The notes beneath the pieces are model-generated. The model saw nothing but the letters and a program-made list of their open reading frames with translations, was not told the origin of the DNA and did not search any database. Shown here piece by piece: positions 55,924-64,000 of a stretch of 64,000 nt of DNA; position 1 is the first letter of the stretch, and the number at the start of each line of letters is the position of its first letter. The translations under genes and the position numbers were made by a program. Source of the DNA: Xylona heveae TC161 (Eukaryota > Ascomycota > Xylonomycetes > Xylonales > Xylonaceae); assembly GCF_001619985.1 (NCBI RefSeq), contig NW_017264193.1, positions 1,369,726 to 1,433,725 on the forward strand, read 5' to 3'.

Positions 55924-58345
55924 TCAAACATTTCTCTCAGCATAGCTCTGAATCATGCCCTCCAACGAAGGCTCATACTCCTTCAAGACCACCTTGTCAC
56001 CATCTAGGACTGTATTCGCCTGCACAAACACTTTCCTAGGGACCTTTCTCCTCAGGACTTCATTGCGCAGCTTGGATCCCCAGAACTCGGGATCAACATG
56101 CGTAATATCATCATACAGCTTCTTGCCCGCGTCGTAATCAGCCGTGCTCTTGAACACATGCAATTTTTGAAGATAACGTTCTATCGCGGGACGACCGTGG
56201 CTAAGAATCTTTGTTCTATCCAGCGCAATGCTCAAATCGGACAAGTCTTCCTTAGTGTAGACGAGCTTGACAAAATCGTCGCCTGCGCCGAGGAAGGTCT
56301 GCAGGATGCTAAAGCGCGCTTGCATGTGTGCTTGACCCCATTTGCGGGACTTCGGGTCCCAAAACTCCAGCGCGACGATACCGGCCCGCGCCATTTGCAA
56401 ATAAGCAATGTACAACACGTCACCGGCAGGGCCGTCCATGTCGAGCGAGCCATCGCCGAATCCAAAGATTTGGAGAATCTCAAAGTCGCAGCTCAGTGCC
56501 ATGGCCACGCATTCTGCCCGACATTCTTCGTAGCTTCCAGCAATACTACCAAAAACGCTGCCCCATGTCTGGCCGGGTTTGTACCATGACTTGACAGGAG
56601 CGTTGGTGATGGGGCTGATTGGGGGGTGGGAGATGTCAAAGTTGTAGGTTCCGGGGGAGGTCTCTTGGAGGAGTTTACCCGTGCCGTGACCTAGGAGTTC
56701 GTGGATACCCACTTGCACTTCAAAGGCCGCATCGCGGTTGGCTTGGTAGAGATCCAGGTCCTCGTCGCGGATAAAAGGGACAGGTTCATCCGGTGCTTTG
56801 GCGCTAAGAACGTTGCCCAAAGATACGTTCTTGAAGCCTTCAGTTTGGCGGATGTCGTCGTAGTTACTGCAGAGAAAGCGGGGATGTTAGTCCTGGAGGG
56901 ATTCAAGAAGGAGAGGTGGGGAAAGTTGCAAGGCGGGAAGACACGGCGTTAGGTCGACAGAGTCAACTTACGGAATATTGATGCCAGCTGGAATACCACT
57001 TCCTGCAAATGTCAGAACCTCTAGACTGGAAAAGTCCGGGCTAAGAAATTTGTCCTTCTCAAATTCCTTGTTCCAGGGAAGCTTGGGGATCATGGACTCT
57101 GCGCTGGCAACGAGTTTTCCAAATGCCCTGGTGCGTTCTTGATTGACCTATCCAGTTATGAGCATTACTGAAACGAAATCACTAAGAAACCAGGAATAAG
57201 GTTGAGTTGTAATTACCATGGACACGAAGCCTTCCCATTCTCCTCGAACGCCATGAGGGTCACTAAAAGCCGGGTTAGAAATGCACGATAACGAAGATGC
57301 GATTAAGACATACCGATAAGTCTCAACAAATCCGAGATCACACTCAACATCCGGACTCTTGTCTTGTATCCAATGCCTCTGGCTCTGCTTGAATGCCTCC
57401 AGCGAACCAGTGCGGAACGATTTTGCGTATTCCTGATGCATTTTCACCTGGGTCTCATTGGCTGCATACTTTTCTGCGCCACTGATTGCGTCTGTAATCT
57501 TGGCCATTTCGTTGGCGTAGTCACCAAATACCAGTCGAAGCTTTTTGCCGTCGAGGTTTCCTTCCAGCGGCCACTCTTCCTCTTTGCCAACATCGCTGCC
57601 GCCATCTGAGAGCTTAGTTGTCCCGGAAGCAATCAGCAGCTCAAAGTCTCCTCCTCCAGTTTTACGCAGCCTGGTATTTTCAAGAAGTAGCTTCTTCTTC
57701 TCGAGGAAATCACCAATAAGCGTAATCTCTTCCTTAGTAATAGTTGGCGAGTCAGGATAGTAAGTCGTGAGATGGCCCTCGTCAGTATAGCCCAGGTGCA
57801 TCAGACCAACGTCCTTGGCAGCAAAAATGGCACCATTGGTCTTCTGGTAATGGGTCATAGCCGCGGGTGAGGTAGACGCCAGCGTGATGAACACTGAGGG
57901 ACTTGCACGAGGGACAAATTTGGAATCGCCAAAGCTTTTGTAATTGCCCAGGTTTCCGAGAAACTGAGCGGAGTACTCCAGAAAATGCTTAAGATCGTTA
58001 TCCGTTATGCCTGCCTGGCGCTGGAGCTTCTTCCAGTCGCCATTGCAGCTGTGATAAAGCGCAATAATGAAATCATATATATGTTCTGATTCCGGCGAGA
58101 CTTGCCGTAGTGTTATGCGAGTGCCCAAAAAGGCGGCCCTGAGAGAAAAGTAGCGTGAGCATTGACAGTATCAAAAGTGATAACACCAAGAGATGAGATA
58201 GCTTGTGCTCGAGTGTTTACCTGCTGATATAATGAGCATAATGTTTCTGCTTATCCGTCAGAGCATCAAAGTGATGTTTGATCTCTAGACGAACAACACT
58301 GGGAGGCGAATCCGCGAGATAATGCTTCAACACTTCACCTTCCAT
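55924..58345 (-). CDS. DPP3: Dipeptidyl peptidase III (M49 zinc peptidase)
   Basis: It releases dipeptides from the N-terminus of oligopeptides in the cytosol. Exons are 58345..58221, 58138..57314, 57262..57217, 57147..56972 and 56866..55924, giving 704 residues, close to the family norm. The start [20 protein letters not shown] is followed after the first intron by [18 protein letters not shown]. Mid-protein blocks include [31 protein letters not shown] and [17 protein letters not shown]. The zinc motif HELLGH is at about residues 446-451, and the second motif is [12 protein letters not shown]. The third coding exon is only 46 nt. Introns are 51-105 bp and all phases agree. Confidence 0.95.
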
Positions 58346-59228
58346 TTTGTTCCCTGTTTGCTTTGTTCTACTATGAAAATCTCCTCCTCTTCAAAAGGAG
58401 ATGCTGTTTTCTTGGTCTGCAATGATTCCAGTCACCGAGGTAAGCAGCGTGAAGCTGTTCTTGTCAGAGGAGCTCACGTGGGGCAATCTGCAGCTCGAAT
58501 CGCGGGGGCCAGGTGGGGCGCACCGAGGCACAAAGCTCACAGCTCCGAACCGCCAATCAGTCGACAACAGCTTGCCATGATAGTTTGCCCGCCCTTTGCT
58601 TGAGCCTGCTGTTTGCATGGATCAGGGAAATGATTGTAATTTGCTCTCCCTCGCTCTCATCTCACTCTTTTCGTAATTATTGCACTTCCGAGCCAGAGCT
58701 CGATAAAACAAGAATGATTGAAGTCTAGTGTCATGCCATCTCCACAAAAGAAAAACAATATTTTGCTTGCTTTAAGTACAACCTACAGCTCTGACTACAA
58801 CACAGCACGCCTAGTTCAGTAATGCTTGGAATTTTATTTAAAGTCTATGATCATACTTGGTGCTTGCCAGAAAAAGGAAAGGAAACGGCGACAACCTTCC
58901 GAGGCACCACAATAGCTATGTACAATGCCAAATCAGCTTTACAAGAAGGCGAGACAGTTGAGTTCAAGTTGGGAGATCTGCCCGAAACCACGGAACCAAA
59001 ACACCAAGTCCGATACCAATTCCAAGACAATTTTCTATGAGACCGGCGCTCGGGTGAAACCGCGCCCCAAGCATGAATGAAAGAACCCCTTCCTTTTAAC
59101 GCCCGTAGAAATGTCGACAATCTTGATTCGCTCGTCACAGGAGAAACGTTGCCATGGATTTTAAACCTTCGGCTTCGGTGACAAATTAAAGGGAAAAGGA
59201 TTTGGAAAAAGCGTCAGGCGCCGTAATC
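58346..59228. other. Intergenic between DPP3 and the glutaredoxin gene
   Basis: About 880 bp holding the DPP3 promoter and the glutaredoxin 3' UTR. Frames at 58322..58603, 58822..59040 and 59138..58851 lack recognisable content. Confidence 0.55.
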
Positions 59229-60124
59229 TCAAGCCTCGCTGAGCTTGGCTTCCATGATCCGTTTCCCTCCCATTTGCTTGACCTTATCGATCAAAGTATT
59301 TGAGGTATCCAGTTCCTCGACGTCGTCTCCTCCACCAATGCTCTTGCCATTGATTAAGACATTGGGAACAGTGTGTCGGCCAGTCATCTTCTCGAGTATA
59401 TCTTGTAGTTGAGAACCCAGACGATGTTCATCAAGCTCGACGACAAAGGGCGGTGGAACAATCTTGTACTTCTCGACTAGGATGTGCTTTGCTTTCTTGG
59501 AAAAGGGGCAGTGGGTTTTGGAAAAGATGATAACTAAGTGGATTCCGGAGGCATTAGCATTTCGTTGGGCTGGCCGGCTGCGCAATGCAAGAAGGCAAAG
59601 GGGCAATCTCACTTGGGCTGCGCTTGAGAATATCATTCAATTCATTCTCAAGCTCCTCTTCCTCCGGCGACAAGGCAGGTGGAGAAGGTTTCGCCTCCTT
59701 TCCGCCCGCGGGTGTAACCTCCCATTTCTCGGCCTTGTTCATCTTTTTGCGACCGGCGACACTCTTCTCAATCTCATCGTCAAGCTCTAGGGGTTCCTTA
59801 TCCACACCCAATACTGCTTCCTTGTGTTTTTCTCCCGCAGCATCGGCCGCTTTCTTGGCCGCAGCTTCTGCATTCTTGAGTCGTTGACCGACATCGGCTG
59901 CCTCCGTGTCCTTCCCGTTGTGCGCGTCCATGGCGTGAACAGTCTTTTGATAAAAGTCCGAATCGCGAGCTTGTCGGGCATCGGCCTGTAAATTTTTCAT
60001 TTAGCAAATAAGACATGGCTTGCATCGGGGGCGATGACATAACACAGACCGTTAGATAGAGGATGGTGAACACAAGGACCGCAACTAAGATCCCAAGGAT
60101 TCTCACACGCCTGGTAGATGGCAT
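59229..60124 (-). CDS. Membrane-anchored glutaredoxin (Grx6/Grx7 type)
   Basis: This is a secretory-pathway glutaredoxin. Exons are 60124..60050, 59985..59613 and 59533..59229, giving 250 residues. The N-terminus, MPSTRRVRILGILVAVLVFT, is a short basic segment plus one hydrophobic helix, as in yeast Grx6/7 of the Golgi/ER. A charged, Ala/Lys/Glu-rich linker of about 110 residues follows and ends EELENELNDILKRSP. The glutaredoxin domain begins IIIFSKTHCPFSKKAKHILV; the active site is CPFS with Cys 158 and no second Cys, so a monothiol type is expected. It continues LDEHRLGSQLQDILEKMTGR, the cis-Pro loop HTVPNVLINGKSIGGGDDVE, and ends MEAKLSEA. Both introns (64 and 79 bp) are in phase. Confidence 0.93.
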
Positions 60125-61834
60125 GATGAAGGGAAATGAGACAAGTAATGCCCTGGTATGGTGGGAGAGTGAGACTTGAGTGCAGCACAACTTGCACACC
60201 GAGGCTTTGAAGTTGCCAACACTGGGTCCGCCAGCTTGTAGGTACGGGTTGTGTTGGATAGAGGAAATCTATTTATGCTTGATGGGTTATAACGCTCACT
60301 TTCGCGTGTCTGAGGATGCTTGTAGTGAAGGTGATGGTGGTGATGTCAGAAGCGCGACAAACTTAGGACATGTATATTGGTCACCAAACAGATGACGCTT
60401 CAAAAGTTAGAGAGGATGTTGGGAACAACGTGCACATGAGAGCGAGAATGGAGGAGATGCGTCGCAGTGCAGTTCAGGCCGATCACCAATTGAGCTTACT
60501 ATTGTCCCAAATGCTCCGTAGCTCCCCTCCCAGTAACTACTGTATTAGTCCCTTAAACTAAGGTAGGTAAGTAGGTAAATTACTAAACTTCCCCATCAAC
60601 AATAATGAACGGCCCGAACGCCTTCTCGTATTGGGCCGTCGGTAGCTGCTACGAGTACAGCAACGGGCTGATCTACAGGTACCTTAACTACGTTTAATTT
60701 AGAGTACAGTACCTATTCCCTCCATCAAACGAGCCTGGTCCAGCGTACTTTCCCGTTACGTTAGCGTGTGCTTGTGGGGTAGGACGGGAGCGAAGGGCGC
60801 GCCGTCGAGTTCAGAGGGAAGGATGGAAGGAAGTTGCGAAGGTAAGGCAAGTTCGGGTATACGGTAGAGGTGAGAGTATGTTCATACCACATTGTTATGA
60901 TAATGAGAGCATTCCTCCCTTAGCCTTTCACTCTTGCAAATCATAATCAAATCACCTCCCCACTTCAGTAGTTTTCCTCTCTCTCTGCCCTCTCTATACT
61001 ACGTATATCTGCAATATTCAACCACGCCTGGTGGCCAAACTTCTCTTTGCCCTCGTTTGAATTCCCGCTTCGGGACATTAACGGCTCCAGGAATTCCACA
61101 ACCAATCCGATCCCTCTTTTGGACCAGGATCCTTCTACGATCCTTGGCGAAAGATCTGCATTTTTGCCGCTACTGCAACGTGCGACCCTTATATGGTCCA
61201 AGTTTTCTGTTCATTCTTTCTTTGGGTACTCCGTAGAACAAGGCCAAAGGGCGTCCGCGCCAGGTATGGACGGATAGAGCAAGGATCCCAAATAGGCCAT
61301 CGTAACAAGTTAATGCGACATGTCCCTGACACAAAGAGGGGCCCAGGTACACAAAGACTGTCCACGTGCCACTTGGCTCACAAGGATCGGTGCCATTACA
61401 TCCACAATATGATGATTTGCATGACACCAATGTGATTCCATGCAAACTTCCCTCTCAATAAGCTGTCAGTAAAATTGAATAGAATATTAGTCTACTTTCA
61501 TCGGTAGTATTAATTACAGAAGTGGGATATATCTCACACAGAAGCCTAAGGTTATATAGCGCCATTTGCATTGGCCCCGCCTCCCCCACCACATGACGCC
61601 TTTGACCCTCAAATAAGAGAAGCAATTCTTCAAACCTCAATAGTACACCGTCAATAGTTGGCCCCAAAATAAATTGCAATAGATCAAGCCATATTCCCCG
61701 CTAAAGCAAAATTGAAAACCCCAAAAAATTTTCGTCCAGGCATTATGTTTCCTGCTTGTTTTGTGCTGTGGTGCCATGAATTTCGACCCGTATGCATGCA
61801 TCCGTCCGTAAGTCGCATGTGGCATGCGATGCAT
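60125..61834. other. Intergenic, 1.7 kb, no supported gene
   Basis: Upstream of the glutaredoxin gene and downstream of the hydrolase gene. It has pyrimidine-rich stretches (for example 60955-61000), repeated GGTA steps near 60562-60582 and TACTCCGTA at 61227-61235. Overlapping short frames (60934..61236, 61047..61277) match nothing. Confidence 0.55.
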
Positions 61835-64000
61835 CTAGCCGTGGCCGAATCGTCTATTATTTCCTCCTTTTCCTTGTACCACACGCATCCAATCCTCCCA
61901 TTCTTTTGCGATTTCCATGAGGACATTACCCATGACAGTGGCGCTCGCCATCAGACCGTGGCCTTCTCCTTCGAGGATCCGCACCTCGCAACGCCGCATG
62001 GTCGTCCCCAGCCACTTGACGTTTTCGACAGGAACCCTTGTGTCTCTGCTGCCGTGGTGGATCACAACCGCTCGACTTATGTCAACGTATCGAAATCCAA
62101 TAGGTTGTCTCCGTTCGAGACACACAACGAGGTCGATCGCCGGATTTGCGCCGTGTGTGGCTCTTTCCCAAATACCCCAGGTCAACCTTGAATCGTAGTC
62201 GGCCTGGCGGCCTAGTCTCTCAGAGAAGTCTAAATCCTCCGACAGTACACTCTCGCCGAATTTGGAGGGCGTCCCTTCAGGAGAAACTTCGGAAACTGGT
62301 AGAGGGTTTTCATCGTCCCGCCGCACGTTGGGGCTCGATGGCCCTGGCAGACCGGCCGGAGGCGGCTTGCGTGCACTAGATGCAGAATTCTCCTTATTTC
62401 CACTGCTGTTGTTGCCAATAACCCTTCGTTTCGACCGCCGTGGAGACCTAGGAAGACTGTTGACAATGCTTGCACTGGTAGTGCTCATAAAAGTTGCGTT
62501 TGCCGCCTTCAGAAATGGCGTCGGTAATGCTCGTAAAATCCGTTGCGCAGTAGGCAAATTTGCGGTCGGTGCAGCATCAGTGCGAGTTCCTATGATTGAC
62601 ATTTGCGAGGGAGGAATCCACGGCGCGAGGAGGTGAAGACGTCCCCTCATGTGCTGAGGCATGCGTAGTGCGGTAGCCAAAGCATAGATCGCGCCCGCTG
62701 AATGTGCCAGAATAGAAAACTTTGTGATCTTCAAAGCCTGGCATATCAAATAAACGTCATCTTGAAATCAGATGAATTAGCAAATCCCGTTCTATTTTCA
62801 TTGTGGGTTCCCGCAGCTTACCTGGCCATGCAAGTGGTGTCCCAGTGCCATCTTCGTAAGGCATGCTATTGCCAACCCCAGGTCGCTCAGGGGTAATGAG
62901 TCTCAACTTAAGGGTGACAGCCAATTCATCATAGAAGGCCGTAATGTACCGCGTAAGACCCATTCCGAGACAGCAGAAAACGGCATAGCCATTAGGATCA
63001 CCGACTTCCGAGAAGGAAATAACACGACCAGTTGTTGGGCATTTTACCTTCTGCGAAAGACGTGGTGCGTTAAGATACGCATCTACAGCATCGTCAATGG
63101 AGTCTGCACTATTTGGCCGATCATCCGCTGTGGAATCCGGGGAAATCATGAATGGTGTGGGCTTTATTTCTTTTTGTGGAGTGAACATGCTAGAGCTGGG
63201 ATAATTTTCGTCCGAGACAGACATTGATCGCCGCGAAAATCGATCAAGCCGGGACTGATTTCTGGAATCCGATGCTTTTGACGAAGACCAAGGCTCTTGT
63301 GCGGCGGCCATTGCGATCGAATCTTTTCTCGGTTTTCTCTGAGGAATAGCTGGAAATGGCGCGGTATCATCGACATTGGAGACTGGCGCAGAGTCATTAC
63401 CAGACCGGGCCGATTCTTGTGATTTGAGTTTCTCGGAGGAACGCTTTCCCTTTTCCATGCGGGATTTAAGTTCCTTTATGCGACGGACGACGTCTCCATT
63501 CTCTATTGCTGCGTCGGCCTCCATGAGAGCAATTGATGCGGCACTTTCCTTATTGTATCCAATTTTGGTTGCGCTGGACGCTGGGGTGACGGTGTGCGAG
63601 CGACGCTTCCTGGGAGATTTTGTTCCGGTTTTCAGGAGAGACGAATCCCTGGTTGGTATCGATAGACCCGCGACAGCCCCCAAAGATGTCGACTTAATAC
63701 TTGCTGAGATGGACTTGGAGCTCGTCGCATTCATTGTTGGTTGCTCTGTTAGCCCTCTTATCATGGAATCGGTTTCTGGAGCAGGCTCCTCGCTGATAAC
63801 ATTCTCTGCCAGGATGGATGAACTACTAGCCGGCATCATTGAGGAGGCCTTTCCCGCATATCCTTGCACACGATTTGCGGTAGTAGGTTCTAAAGGGCCC
63901 AATATTGCCGGGTCATCGTTCCTGGATTTAAGATGCTCCTTTGAGGTTGCGTAACGCAGAATTGATCTCTTTATGCTGCTTGTTGCTTTTCCAGCGCTAT
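61835..64000 (-). CDS. Alpha/beta hydrolase with long disordered N-terminus (5' end beyond right edge)
   Basis: Exon 2 is 62760..61835; the upstream exon runs from 62822 to the window edge and is still open there, so the start is missing. The N-terminal ~300 visible residues are Ser/Lys/Pro-rich and disordered. The fold begins near KVKCPTTGRVISFSEVGDPN, then AVFCCLGMGLTRYITAFYDE and RLITPERPGVGNSMPYED. The 61-bp intron restores WPDDVYLICQALKITKF. The nucleophile elbow is LAHSAGAIYALATAL (Ser). The acid is in HHGSRDTRVPVENVKWLG (Asp). The His is in ILEGEGHGLM. Between nucleophile and acid lies an unusually long Ser/Pro/Arg-rich insertion of about 110 residues in the cap region. Substrate unknown. 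Confidence 0.82.

Overview
The window looks like nuclear DNA of a filamentous ascomycete (Pezizomycotina, possibly Eurotiomycetes or a relative). The reasons are many short GT..AG introns, mostly 42-105 nt, often with a CTAAC/CTGAC-type branch site; monocistronic genes on both strands; and a gene set typical of such fungi (cyanamide hydratase, vacuolar Ca2+-ATPase, fungal Cys-rich surface proteins). Species cannot be named from the sequence alone. Gene models were rebuilt by hand from reading frame, splice-site phase and recognised protein families. In every spliced model the exons join in frame; the two edge genes are partial.

Layout. 1-5 kb: the 5' part of ORC1 (minus, leaves the window on the left), a 507-bp non-autonomous DNA transposon with ~44-bp inverted repeats about 200 bp upstream of ORC1, and a seven-exon KH-like gene of unknown function. 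5-14 kb: prefoldin subunit 5, a mitochondrial prolyl-tRNA synthetase, the divergent ribosome-assembly factor NOC1/MAK21, and a HotDog thioesterase. 15-17 kb: V-ATPase subunit C (VMA5) convergent with APS kinase (MET14). 18-24 kb: an unrecognised 407-residue ORF, the glycine-cleavage T protein and an AAAP amino-acid permease. 27-33 kb: a small conserved-looking charged protein tail to tail with SUMO (SMT3), which is divergent from nucleoporin NUP84. 35-44 kb: a Cys-rich single-pass membrane protein, complex I subunit ESSS/NDUFB11 and the PMC1-type Ca2+-ATPase. 46-52 kb: cyanamide hydratase, a second Cys-rich secreted protein and the mitochondrial branched-chain aminotransferase. 52-64 kb: a SCY1-family pseudokinase, dipeptidyl peptidase III, a membrane-anchored glutaredoxin and an alpha/beta hydrolase that runs off the right edge.

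Most genes are housekeeping and unrelated to each other. No secondary-metabolite cluster, rRNA or tRNA gene, CRISPR array or LTR-type element was recognised. Loose themes are mitochondrial amino-acid and one-carbon metabolism (AIM10, GCV1, BAT1, NDUFB11) and vacuolar ion handling (VMA5, PMC1). The least explained items are the KH-like gene, the 407-residue ORF, the small protein next to SUMO, the two Cys-rich surface proteins, the MITE in the ORC1 promoter region, a recurrent intergenic 9-mer, and unusual exon/intron sizes (8- and 13-nt coding exons; introns of 364 and 397 bp).
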